Positions 1 through 5,659 are shown, numbered from the stretch's first letter. The stretch is 5,774 nt of DNA from Candidatus Omnitrophota bacterium (GCA_018899075.1 JAHIIS010000062.1:1-5774); one strand, 5' to 3'. Notes: generated by a model not told the origin, from the letters alone. Numbers and translations: made by a program.

Positions 1-698
1 TAGGGATAGCAAGGGCTGTCGGTGCGGTTGTTTTTAGTATCGTTGTCGGCCTTTCTATGCACCTCATATTTATAAAAGAAGAAAGAGCCCGCCATGCCAA
101 CGGCCCCTTTGCGGCCGGCGCAGAAAAAGAAGAAAGGCCTTTATGGAAAAATGCCCTTTATTTTACTTCTATGGTATGTATTTTGGTGTTTGCAAACTGG
201 GGAAAACCGTATATAACATCTATCTTTTTAGTTATACTTATTGGTATGATTGTGCGATGGTTTAAAAAGGCCGAACTTAAAGACTGGTCAAAGGCATCCT
301 GGGGTTTTGCCCAACAGATAATGCCGCTTTTATTTTTGGGGGTATTGGTTGCGGGATTACTTTTAGGCCGGCCGGGCGAAGAAGGCTTAATCCCATCACG
401 GTTTATTAAAACACTCGTTGGCGGCAATTCTTTATTTGCTAACTTCTTTGCTTCGATAGCGGGTGCTTTTATGTATTTTGCCACATTGACAGAGATCCCG
501 ATATTGCAGGGGCTAATTGGCGCAGGCATGGGCAAAGGGCCGGCCTTAGCGCTTCTTTTAGCCGGCCCGGCATTAAGTTTACCCAATATGCTTGTTATCA
601 GAAGCGTGATTGGGACGAAAAAGACTGCGGCCTACGTAAGCCTGGTAGTCATTATGGCAACTATAAGTGGAATAATTTTCGGATTTTTGACAAGATAA
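1..698 (+). CDS. COG0701-type permease, C-terminal part (5' truncated by window edge)
   Basis: Integral membrane permease of the COG0701 (YraQ/ArsP_1, formerly DUF318) family, members of which sit in arsenic and metal resistance operons; substrate here unknown. The reading frame is open from the first full codon at position 3 and the residues before the Met at 57 (ARAVGAVVFSIVVGLSMHLIF) look like a normal permease helix, so the gene begins upstream and that Met is internal. The visible 231 residues contain about six or seven hydrophobic segments, a hydrophilic loop rich in Lys/Glu after the first, and a typical family end: TEIPILQGLIGAGMGKGPA followed by AGPALSLPNMLVIRSVIG. The N-terminal half, which would carry any metal-binding Cys motif, is missing. 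The stop is followed after 39 bases by the thioredoxin-like gene; a permease next to a small CxxC protein is a recurring pair. The family call is firm; a role in arsenic handling is inferred from the neighbours. Confidence 0.88.
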   Translation, partial: GIARAVGAVVFSIVVGLSMHLIFIKEERARHANGPFAAGAEKEERPLWKNALYFTSMVCILVFANWGKPYITSIFLVILIGMIVRWFKKAELKDWSKASWGFAQQIMPLLFLGVLVAGLLLGRPGEEGLIPSRFIKTLVGGNSLFANFFASIAGAFMYFATLTEIPILQGLIGAGMGKGPALALLLAGPALSLPNMLVIRSVIGTKKTAAYVSLVVIMATISGIIFGFLTR

Positions 699-737
699 GG
701 GCGGCGTTAATGATAATTATGAAGATGGAGGCGCGCA

Positions 738-977
738 ATGAAAATTGAAATTTTGGGGATGGGTTGCTTCAAGTGCCGCAAACTTTATGAAAATGCTCAG
801 GTTGCGGTAAAAGAATTGGGCCTGGAGGCAGAAATTGTAAAAGTGGAAGATATTGCCAAGATAACCGATTACGGGGTAATGGCAACGCCGGCATTGGTTA
901 TTGACGGCGTAGTAAAGGCTGCCGGGAGAATACCAACGCCTGATGAGATAAAAAAGGCTTTGTCTGCCGGTAAATAG
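738..977 (+). CDS. Small thioredoxin-like redox disulfide protein (TM0996/MTH895 family)
   Basis: A 79-residue cytoplasmic protein with a minimal thioredoxin/glutaredoxin fold. The N-terminal strand MKIEILGMG leads directly into a CFKC redox motif (C10, C13). A cis-proline segment TPALVID (P51) and a closing helix PTPDEIKKAL follow. There is no signal peptide, so it acts inside the cell. Length and motif order match the 'small redox-active disulfide protein 2' group (about 75-80 residues), known from archaea and anaerobic bacteria and often found next to COG0701 permeases. The ATG at 738 is chosen because GGAGG at 727-731 lies 6 bases upstream. The ATGs at 710 and 719 are in another frame that soon stops. 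Placed just before ArsF- and ArsG-like genes, it may play the part of ArsE or feed electrons to the membrane protein; this is inference. It is not full-length thioredoxin, since it lacks the WCGPC motif. Confidence 0.9.
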   Translation: MKIEILGMGCFKCRKLYENAQVAVKELGLEAEIVKVEDIAKITDYGVMATPALVIDGVVKAAGRIPTPDEIKKALSAGK

Positions 978-1002
978 AAAATGAAAATAAAACGATTTGG
1001 CT

Positions 1003-1440
1003 ATGTTGACTAAAAGGAGTTTCTTGTTAATTCTATCAGTGCTGCTTATTGCCGCAGTAAGTTGCGGCAACAATAATCCGGTTGCGTCAGAAGAAATAGA
1101 AAAAACAGTAATCGTTTATTATTTCCACACTACTTTTCGATGTTATTCCTGTTATACAATTGAAAAATATACCAAGGAGGCTATCGAGGAATTCTTTGGC
1201 GATGAATTAAACTCAGGGAAGTTAATTTTTAGGCCGCTAAACGTGGAAAAAAAAGAAAATCAGCGCTTCGTTAAGGATTATCAGCTCTATACAAAATCGG
1301 TTGTTGTTTCTTTGGTGAAAAACGGAGAAGAGGTTAAGTTCAATAACCTCGAAAAAGTCTGGCATTACTTAAGAAATAAAGAGCAGTTTTTTAACTACAT
1401 TAAGGACGAGGTAAATAACTACCTTAAGGAAACCGAATGA
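1003..1440 (+). CDS. arsF: ArsF-family CxxC thiol lipoprotein (putative nitroarsenical reductase subunit)
   Basis: A 145-residue exported protein. MLTKRSF plus a hydrophobic stretch ends in AAVSC, giving a lipoprotein-type signal with C21 as the lipidated residue. The mature part has a thioredoxin-like strand VIVYYFH followed by FRCYSC (C47, C50), then a helix with IEKYTKEAIEEFF, and a C-terminal half rich in Lys, Asn and Tyr. The YYFH...RC.SC..IE pattern is that of the family named 'nitrophenyl compound nitroreductase subunit ArsF', so the gene symbol rests on family resemblance. The family is reported to help reduce nitro-aromatic arsenicals; a general thiol carrier is an alternative. The start is uncertain. 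An in-frame stop at 988-990 limits it to TTG 997, ATG 1003 or later. ATG 1003 gives a good charged n-region but has no clear Shine-Dalgarno; an AGGAG at 1015-1019 precedes TTG 1024, which would leave a very short uncharged signal. The stop overlaps the next gene by 4 bases (ATGA). Confidence 0.78.
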   Translation: MLTKRSFLLILSVLLIAAVSCGNNNPVASEEIEKTVIVYYFHTTFRCYSCYTIEKYTKEAIEEFFGDELNSGKLIFRPLNVEKKENQRFVKDYQLYTKSVVVSLVKNGEEVKFNNLEKVWHYLRNKEQFFNYIKDEVNNYLKETE

Positions 1441-2129
1441 GCCAAGTATTGATTGCTGTGGCTTCGGCATTATGGCTCGGTATTTTAACCTCTATAAGCC
1501 CCTGTCCTTTAGCGACAAACATTGCCGCAGTCACATATCTGTCGAAAAAGATCGAACATATAAAAGCAGTATTATGGTCAGGCATTGCCTATACTTTCGG
1601 CAGGATGGTTACTTATGCGGTGTTGGGTTTTATTATAATCAATTCCTTGCTCAGCGTGCCTGCTGCCGCTCAGTTTTTGCAGAAATATATGAATAAGGCC
1701 CTGGGGCCCATTCTTATCCTTGTGGGGCTTTTTTTATTGGATGTAGTGAAACTAAATATTGCCGGTTTTTCAGTATCATCGAAAAGACAGGAAAACCTGG
1801 CAAAGCAAGGCCTGAAAGGGGCTTTTGCCTTAGGAGTCCTTTTTGCTTTGGCTTTCTGCCCAATTTCTGCGGCTTTGTTTTTCGGTAGTTTAATCCCTCT
1901 TTCACTGCAGTATAAATTCGGCCCGCTCTTGCCGTTTATCTATGGGCTGGGCACGGGATTGCCTGTTTTATTTTTTGCCGTATGTATTGCTTTGGGCGCG
2001 CAGTCTTTTAACCGCTGGTTCCGCAGGTTTAGTAGAATGGAGTACTACGCAAGAAAGATTACAGGTGTCATATTTATTCTTGTGGGTGTTTATTTCATAT
2101 GGGCGCATAATATTGCGGGCGGCTTGTAG
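1437..2129 (+). CDS. arsG: ArsG-family membrane protein (CcdA/DsbD-like fold; annotated aromatic arsenical permease)
   Basis: A 230-residue polytopic inner-membrane protein with about six hydrophobic segments arranged as two similar halves. The first half opens with [14 protein letters not shown] (C23) and the second with [14 protein letters not shown] (C141). These Pro-flanked cysteines occupy the places of the paired redox cysteines of CcdA/DsbD transmembrane domains. The family is named for ArsG, described as an efflux permease for trivalent aromatic aminoarsenicals. The retained Cys pair equally supports transfer of reducing power across the membrane to a partner such as the CxxC lipoprotein encoded just before it. 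Translation is coupled to that gene: ATG 1437 overlaps its stop (ATGA), and AAGGA at 1426-1430 lies 6 bases upstream. The ACR3 gene starts 8 bases after the stop. The family assignment is strong; export versus electron transfer cannot be settled from sequence. Plain CcdA or a cytochrome c biogenesis protein is less likely given the ars neighbours. Confidence 0.83.
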   Translation: MSQVLIAVASALWLGILTSISPCPLATNIAAVTYLSKKIEHIKAVLWSGIAYTFGRMVTYAVLGFIIINSLLSVPAAAQFLQKYMNKALGPILILVGLFLLDVVKLNIAGFSVSSKRQENLAKQGLKGAFALGVLFALAFCPISAALFFGSLIPLSLQYKFGPLLPFIYGLGTGLPVLFFAVCIALGAQSFNRWFRRFSRMEYYARKITGVIFILVGVYFIWAHNIAGGL

Positions 2130-2137
2130 AAGCAGAT

Positions 2138-3217
2138 ATGGAAAAAGTAGAGCAAAGAGAAAGAAGATTAAGTTTTTTCGAGAAATACTTAACGCTATGG
2201 GTATTCGTTTGTATCATAGGAGGAATTTCTCTCGGCAAGCTTGCGCCCGGCCTTGCCCGGGCACTGGATAGCATTGCTATAGCTAATGTTTCTATTCCTA
2301 TCGCGATATGCCTTTTCTTTATGATGTATCCCATAATGGTAAAAATAGATTTTGCCGAAGTCATAAAGGCAGGCAGAACTCCCAAACCGGTCTTCCTTAC
2401 TCTATTCATTAATTGGTGTATTAAGCCCTTCACGATGTATTTCATCGCGACTTTTTTCTTAGGGTATTTATTTAAAAATTTCTTACCGGGCACAGAAATT
2501 ATTAAAGACGGCAGTAGCGTAGAGCTTTACCGCTCATATATATCGGGGGCAATACTCTTAGGGGTTGCCCCCTGCACAGCAATGGTGTTGATGTGGGGAT
2601 ATTTATCAAGGGGTAACGACGGGCTTACCCTTGTAATGGTGGCGATTAATTCATTAGCCATGCTCATTCTTTATGCTCCGCTGAGCGGTTTTTTGTTAAA
2701 GGTCAATAAAATGCCTATTCCCTGGCAGACGATAATATTATCGGTGCTAATTTATGTAGCGCTACCTTTGATTGCAGGGTATTTTTCCCGAAAATGGATT
2801 ATCAAAAATAAAGGGTGGGAATGGTTTGAGAAAAGGTTCCTGCGCTTTTTGACGCCTCTATCTATTGCTGCTCTTTTAGCCACACTCGTTCTTTTGTTTT
2901 CCTTTAAAGGCGATGTGATTATTGCCCAGCCGCAGGCGATTGTTTTTATAGCAATTCCTCTTTTCATTCAGACTTGCTTTATCTTTGCCATTGGTTATGC
3001 ATTAGCGAAATTTTTACGGTTAAGTTATAGAGATGCTGCCCCGGCAGCAATGATTGGGGCAAGCAATCATTTTGAGGTAGCTATTGCCACATCAGCTATG
3101 CTTTTTGGCTTATCATCCGGGGCTTCTTTAGCTACCGTTGTGGGGGTATTAATTGAGGTTCCCGTGATGCTGATGCTGGTAAAGATTTGTTTGAAAAGCC
3201 AAAGTTGGTTTAAATAA
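2138..3217 (+). CDS. acr3: ACR3-family arsenite efflux transporter
   Basis: A 359-residue inner-membrane carrier of the ACR3 (BART superfamily) type that expels arsenite, and sometimes antimonite, driven by the proton gradient. Hydrophobic stretches fit the usual ten helices. The two residues essential in characterised ACR3 proteins are present: Cys146 in [19 protein letters not shown] and Glu313 in [12 protein letters not shown]. Both sit 8 positions beyond C138 and E305 of the studied Alkaliphilus protein as I recall its numbering, so spacing between them is kept. Other family blocks include [18 protein letters not shown] (55-72) and [13 protein letters not shown] near the C-terminus. Length is normal for the family and nothing looks broken. 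The start follows the ArsG stop by 8 bases with only a weak Shine-Dalgarno, so expression probably depends on coupling or operon read-through. This is the best-supported arsenic gene of the window and fixes the operon's theme. Confidence 0.97.
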   Translation: MEKVEQRERRLSFFEKYLTLWVFVCIIGGISLGKLAPGLARALDSIAIANVSIPIAICLFFMMYPIMVKIDFAEVIKAGRTPKPVFLTLFINWCIKPFTMYFIATFFLGYLFKNFLPGTEIIKDGSSVELYRSYISGAILLGVAPCTAMVLMWGYLSRGNDGLTLVMVAINSLAMLILYAPLSGFLLKVNKMPIPWQTIILSVLIYVALPLIAGYFSRKWIIKNKGWEWFEKRFLRFLTPLSIAALLATLVLLFSFKGDVIIAQPQAIVFIAIPLFIQTCFIFAIGYALAKFLRLSYRDAAPAAMIGASNHFEVAIATSAMLFGLSSGASLATVVGVLIEVPVMLMLVKICLKSQSWFK

Positions 3218-3222
3218 GGAGG
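3217..3222 (+). promoter_or_regulatory. Strong Shine-Dalgarno for the stress-protein gene
   Basis: AGGAGG lies 6 bases before ATG 3229 and begins on the last base of the ACR3 stop codon. It is the strongest ribosome-binding site of the plus-strand operon and suggests the stress protein is translated independently and well. Confidence 0.8.
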
Positions 3223-3228
3223 AAGGCG

Positions 3229-4083
3229 ATGTATTCAAAGATTCTTTTGGCGGTTGATACTTCTGAGAGCTCTGAACTTCTGGTAGAGCATTTGCCTCAT
3301 CTGATTAAAGTCGGTTTAAAAGAGGTTGTGCTGGTGCACGTCGTTAATATTAAAGAAGGCGGTGACTTTTCAGAAAAACTTCAGGCACATGATAAGAAAT
3401 TTCTCCAAAGGCAAAAGGCAAAGTTAGAACAAAAAGGGATAAAAATAAAGGTTAAAGTCCCTATCGGACTTCCCTCATATGAGATAAACGAGATAGCCGA
3501 CAAAGAGAATGTCTCTCTTATTATAATAGGTTCTCACAGCAGGAGCATAGTTAAACAGGTTGTTCTGGGAGGCACCAGCGAGCAGATTATAAGAGATGCC
3601 AGAAAGCCGGTTTTAATAATGAAACTGGATATAAAAGAAGACCGCGGATGCAGCCTGTTTTGCAAAAATATTTTCAAGGCCATACTCTATCCCACAGATT
3701 TTTCCAATGACGCCGAGAAAACGCTGCCTTATATTAAAAAAGCGCTTGATGCCGGATGTGAAAAAGTAGTCCTGCTGCATGTTCAAGAGGAAGCTAAAAT
3801 TAAGCCCCATCTTGAGAGTCGCCTGGAAGAATTCAATGCCATTGACCGGGATAGGCTTAACCGGATAAAAAAAGAACTCCTGGATTTGGGAGCGAAGAAT
3901 GTTAAGACAATAGTTGAAATGGGCAAGGCCATACCCATTATTTTAAAAACAGCAGAGGCAGAAGGAGCCTGCCTTATCGCTTTGGGTGCAAGAGGCAGGT
4001 CTTTGTTTGGAGAGATGTTTATCGGCAGCACTGCCAATAATGTAGCGCGTTATGCCAGGATGCCGGTATTATTTGTAACCTAA
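3229..4083 (+). CDS. Two-domain universal stress protein (UspA family)
   Basis: A 284-residue cytoplasmic protein made of two UspA domains in tandem, about residues 1-132 and 148-284. Each starts with a beta strand and acidic turn (ILLAVDTSESSE; AILYPTDFSNDAEKT) and ends with the nucleotide-loop region. The second domain has the canonical ATP-binding pattern G-2x-G-9x-G-S: G253, G256, G266, S267. The first domain has G101 and G114-G115-T116, but Ser104 stands where the second glycine should be, so its ATP binding may be weakened. The linker carries two cysteines (C141 and C145, CSLFC). Usp proteins are stress-linked nucleotide-binding proteins without a single reaction; tandem forms resemble UspE. 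Genes of this type are often found beside ars transport genes. ATG 3229 is chosen for its AGGAGG Shine-Dalgarno, and the gene follows ACR3 by 11 bases, so co-transcription is likely. The specific role in arsenic stress is unknown. Confidence 0.95.
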   Translation: MYSKILLAVDTSESSELLVEHLPHLIKVGLKEVVLVHVVNIKEGGDFSEKLQAHDKKFLQRQKAKLEQKGIKIKVKVPIGLPSYEINEIADKENVSLIIIGSHSRSIVKQVVLGGTSEQIIRDARKPVLIMKLDIKEDRGCSLFCKNIFKAILYPTDFSNDAEKTLPYIKKALDAGCEKVVLLHVQEEAKIKPHLESRLEEFNAIDRDRLNRIKKELLDLGAKNVKTIVEMGKAIPIILKTAEAEGACLIALGARGRSLFGEMFIGSTANNVARYARMPVLFVT

Positions 4084-4103
4084 CCATACCTGTCGAGGGT
4101 GAA

Positions 4104-4223
4104 ATGAACAAAGGAAAAATATTGAAAGTTAAAGTTTCCGACGATTACCCTCCGGAAAAGGGGTTTGGCAAAGGTGGTTTTGTGGTAATAGCAGGGATAA
4201 AGGCTATATTAGCAAAAGAATGA
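4104..4223 (+). CDS. 39-residue small protein of unknown function, coupled to the amidase gene
   Basis: This short reading frame encodes 39 residues starting MNKGKILKVKVSDDYPPEKG and continuing with a Gly/Phe-rich segment, FGKGGFVVIAGIKAILAKE. I do not recognise a family. It has no signal peptide and no clear transmembrane helix; it looks like a small basic strand-rich piece with a DDYPP turn and a GKGG loop. Three facts support it as a gene. GAGGG at 4095-4099 lies 4 bases before the ATG. It fills the space between the stress-protein stop and the amidase start almost exactly. Its TGA stop overlaps the amidase ATG as ATGA. The amidase start has no good Shine-Dalgarno of its own, so translation of this ORF may serve to bring ribosomes to it. 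It could be a working small protein, a coupling leader, or a remnant of a longer gene. Confidence 0.6.
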   Translation: MNKGKILKVKVSDDYPPEKGFGKGGFVVIAGIKAILAKE

Positions 4224-4966
4224 AAAAGTTTATTTGTTCAGGAATAATTGTAGGCTTGGCAATCATTTTGAGTTCTTGCGCAAGAGCGCCAATTAGACCT
4301 ATAGCATATCCGCCCGAAGAGGCGCCTATTTTAAGAAAAGATGTTATCCATACGGTGGCTCCTGCTGAGACGGTATGGCGTATAGCTAAGATGTATGATG
4401 TTAAACCAGAAGATATTATGCGGGCAAATGACTTAAGGAGGGCAAAGAAACTAAAAATGGGACAGCATCTTTTTGTGCCTCAGGCAGCGCCAGTAAGAGC
4501 AGTGGTCCATTTATATCCCTCTACCAAGTGGAAATATATTATAATCCATCACAGCGCAACTGATGAAGGCAGTGCTTTGTCTTTTCATAGTTTTCATCAC
4601 CAAAGAGGATTTGAGAAAGGATTAGGGTATCACTTTGTGATTGATAATGGGACTAAAGGTAAACAAGAGGAGCATATCGAAGTTGCGCCTCGCTGGATAA
4701 AGCAAGAGGACGGCGCGCATTGTAGAGCTTCAGATATGAATCGCAAAGCAATAGGTATTTGCTTGGTAGGGAATTTTAATGAAGAGCGTGTTTCTGAAAA
4801 ACAGATGGCGTCTTTGCTCTATTTGGTTAAGCGCTTACGGAAATACTATAAAATACCCATAAAAAACATTATAAGCCATGGAGAAGTTCCTGGGGCGAGA
4901 ACAGAATGTCCGGGAAAATACTTTCCCCGGAAAGAATTTAAAAGCCGGCTTCAAATGCCAGATTAA
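4220..4966 (+). CDS. LysM and Amidase_2 lipoprotein, N-acetylmuramoyl-L-alanine amidase
   Basis: A 248-residue exported peptidoglycan hydrolase that should cut the bond between N-acetylmuramic acid and L-alanine. The signal MKKFICSGIIVGLAIILSSC ends in an LSSC lipobox (C20), so it is a lipoprotein. A LysM peptidoglycan-binding domain spans about residues 43-87 (HTVAPAETVWRIAKMYDV, ending LKMGQHLFVP). An Amidase_2/PGRP domain spans about 104-245. Zinc ligands by alignment are H110 (IIIHHSAT), H220 (ISHGEVPG) and C230 (RTECPG); Y137 in GLGYHFVID matches the catalytic tyrosine of T7 lysozyme. The lysine two positions before the last ligand in AmpD and T7 lysozyme is Thr228 here, as in some eukaryotic PGRPs, so activity is still expected. 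The domain is complete with DGAHCRASDMNRKAIGICLVGNF. ATG 4220 overlaps the stop of the small ORF. It could act in wall recycling or remodelling; a link to the arsenic genes is only positional. Confidence 0.93.
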   Translation: MKKFICSGIIVGLAIILSSCARAPIRPIAYPPEEAPILRKDVIHTVAPAETVWRIAKMYDVKPEDIMRANDLRRAKKLKMGQHLFVPQAAPVRAVVHLYPSTKWKYIIIHHSATDEGSALSFHSFHHQRGFEKGLGYHFVIDNGTKGKQEEHIEVAPRWIKQEDGAHCRASDMNRKAIGICLVGNFNEERVSEKQMASLLYLVKRLRKYYKIPIKNIISHGEVPGARTECPGKYFPRKEFKSRLQMPD

Positions 4967-4980
4967 AGGGATAATACCAT

Positions 4981-5014
4981 CACTGTTATCGGGTGCAGAG
5001 GGCAGTGGATTTTT
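4981..5014 (+). terminator. Weak candidate terminator between convergent units
   Basis: CACTG at 4981-4985 and CAGTG at 5003-5007 can pair as a 5-base stem around a 17-base loop, followed by GATTTTT (T run 5010-5014). It lies 14 bases after the amidase stop, the right place for the end of the plus-strand transcript. The stem is short and the loop long, so this is only a possibility; no better terminator is visible between the convergent genes. Confidence 0.22.
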
Positions 5015-5027
5015 GAGGATGGGCGAG

Positions 5028-5285
5028 CTACGGATTGCGCAGGAGGTTATGGGTGCCAATCTTGCGTAAATAGGCGGTGTCATTAATTCTTTGATAGGTA
5101 AGACGATAGTTCTCTGAGAGTCTAATTTCAAATATATTCTTTTGCCCGGCCATTTTCTTATGGCCTAATGAAGGATGACGAGGATTTAATTCAAGAAGGT
5201 GGAGGGCTTTTTTGGTCTTTTCTTTGAGCTCTTGAGGCAATTTCTTATAGAGTCTAATAAAAGTCGCCGTGGCTTCTATATGCAT
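5028..5285 (-). CDS. RelE/ParE-family toxin of a type II toxin-antitoxin module
   Basis: An 85-residue basic protein with the RelE/ParE fold. An N-terminal strand (MHIEATATFIRLYKKLP) is followed by two helices, ELKEKTKKALHLLELNP and the RHPSLGHKK loop. Three strands come next, NIFEIRLSENYRLTYQR and AYLRKIGTHN. Conserved points are R55 in FEIR, Y60-R61, and H79 in the C-terminal GTHN motif, typical of the branch whose members cut mRNA on the ribosome. Length is usual for the family and the frame is intact, so it is probably active. Its ATG shares one base with the antitoxin stop (TAATG). AAGGAG at 5297-5302, inside the antitoxin gene, lies 11 bases upstream, which is rather far, so toxin synthesis should be coupled to and lower than antitoxin synthesis. 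The target (mRNA, or gyrase as for ParE) cannot be fixed by sequence; the RelE-like end makes mRNA cleavage more likely. Confidence 0.88.
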   Translation of the reverse strand: MHIEATATFIRLYKKLPQELKEKTKKALHLLELNPRHPSLGHKKMAGQKNIFEIRLSENYRLTYQRINDTAYLRKIGTHNLLRNP

Positions 5286-5554
5286 TAGCCGTCAAGCTCC
5301 TTAAAAAGCTCCTTTGTGCCTTTGGTTTTAGTAACGCGGCCCTTTTTGATATCTTCTTGTGCCTGTGTTTCCTCTTTTTGCCATTCAGGAGTATAGAAAT
5401 AGGCCTGGTCTTTGGGGATGACTATCTGGGGTTCTAAAATTATCTTAGTGCCTTGAACTCTTGCATCAAGGTAATCATTAATATGAAGATGCAATCTTGT
5501 TACAATCTCTTTTGGCAGGGCAAATTGATAATTTTGACCTAATTTTCTTAACAT
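5285..5554 (-). CDS. AbrB/MazE-fold antitoxin of the toxin-antitoxin module
   Basis: An 89-residue protein with an N-terminal swapped-hairpin DNA-binding domain of the AbrB/MazE/SpoVT type (about residues 1-45: YQFALPKEIVTRLHLHINDYLDARVQGTKIILEP). The C-terminal tail (about 50-89) contains YFYTPEWQKEETQAQEDI, KKGRVTK and a final ELFKEL segment, and should wrap the toxin. It should neutralise the RelE-type toxin encoded next and, with it, repress their shared promoter. A longer frame reaches a GTG at 5563, but that GTG is part of the Shine-Dalgarno AGGAGGTG; the ATG at 5554, 8 bases past AGGAGG, is the better start. AbrB-type antitoxins more often pair with MazF- or VapC-type toxins, so the pairing with a RelE fold is a mixed arrangement, though one seen in various uncultured bacteria. 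The order antitoxin then toxin is the usual one. Confidence 0.87.
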   Translation of the reverse strand: MLRKLGQNYQFALPKEIVTRLHLHINDYLDARVQGTKIILEPQIVIPKDQAYFYTPEWQKEETQAQEDIKKGRVTKTKGTKELFKELDG

Positions 5555-5562
5555 AACAAACA

Positions 5563-5568
5563 CCTCCT
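5563..5568 (-). promoter_or_regulatory. Shine-Dalgarno that fixes the antitoxin start
   Basis: AGGAGG on the minus strand (within AGGAGGTG) lies 8 bases before ATG 5554. It overlaps the apparent upstream GTG start at 5563, showing that the GTG belongs to the ribosome-binding site and not to the coding region. Confidence 0.85.
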
Positions 5569-5573
5569 ATTTT

Positions 5574-5619
5574 CACAAGAAAATCGCCTTTGGCAATAAC
5601 CTTTTAACGATTTTCAGTG
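5574..5619. repeat. Inverted repeat in the toxin-antitoxin leader
   Basis: GAAAATCG at 5579-5586 and CGATTTTC at 5608-5615 form a perfect 8-base inverted repeat with a 21-base spacer, extended outward by matching CAC (5574-5576) and GTG (5617-5619) after small mismatches. It lies between the promoter and the antitoxin ribosome-binding site. It may be an operator for the AbrB-type antitoxin or toxin-antitoxin complex, or fold as a leader hairpin. It is not followed by a T run on the minus strand, so it is not a standard terminator. Confidence 0.55.
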
Positions 5620-5659
5620 GTTGGAGAAAACATTTTATACTTCCCTAAAACCATAAAAA

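Noticed and set aside
158..586. 142-codon minus-strand frame opposite the permease
   Set aside because: It lies wholly antisense to a well-conserved membrane protein gene, its product resembles no family, and it is a typical shadow frame.
981..1013. Ten-codon frame from ATG 981 as a separate leader gene
   Set aside because: No Shine-Dalgarno and very short; kept only as a remark on the ArsF start.
717..1073. 118-codon minus-strand frame opposite the thioredoxin-like and ArsF genes
   Set aside because: It overlaps two genes with clear motifs and Shine-Dalgarno support for the first; the product is not recognisable.
1942..2271. 109-codon plus-strand frame across the ArsG/ACR3 junction
   Set aside because: Out of frame with both clear genes and rich in Arg and Cys as shadow frames often are; no start signal.
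2095..2493. 132-codon minus-strand frame opposite the start of ACR3
   Set aside because: Antisense shadow of the conserved N-terminal half of ACR3.
4878..5069. 63-codon plus-strand frame running from the amidase end into the toxin gene
   Set aside because: It is out of frame with the amidase, overlaps the conserved ISHGEVPG/RTECPG zinc region and is antisense to the toxin C-terminus; no Shine-Dalgarno.
4835..5131. 98-codon minus-strand frame overlapping the toxin and amidase
   Set aside because: Shadow of the toxin gene in another frame and of the amidase on the other strand.
5555..5563. GTG 5563 as the antitoxin start
   Set aside because: The GTG is the end of the AGGAGGTG ribosome-binding site; ATG 5554 has ideal spacing.
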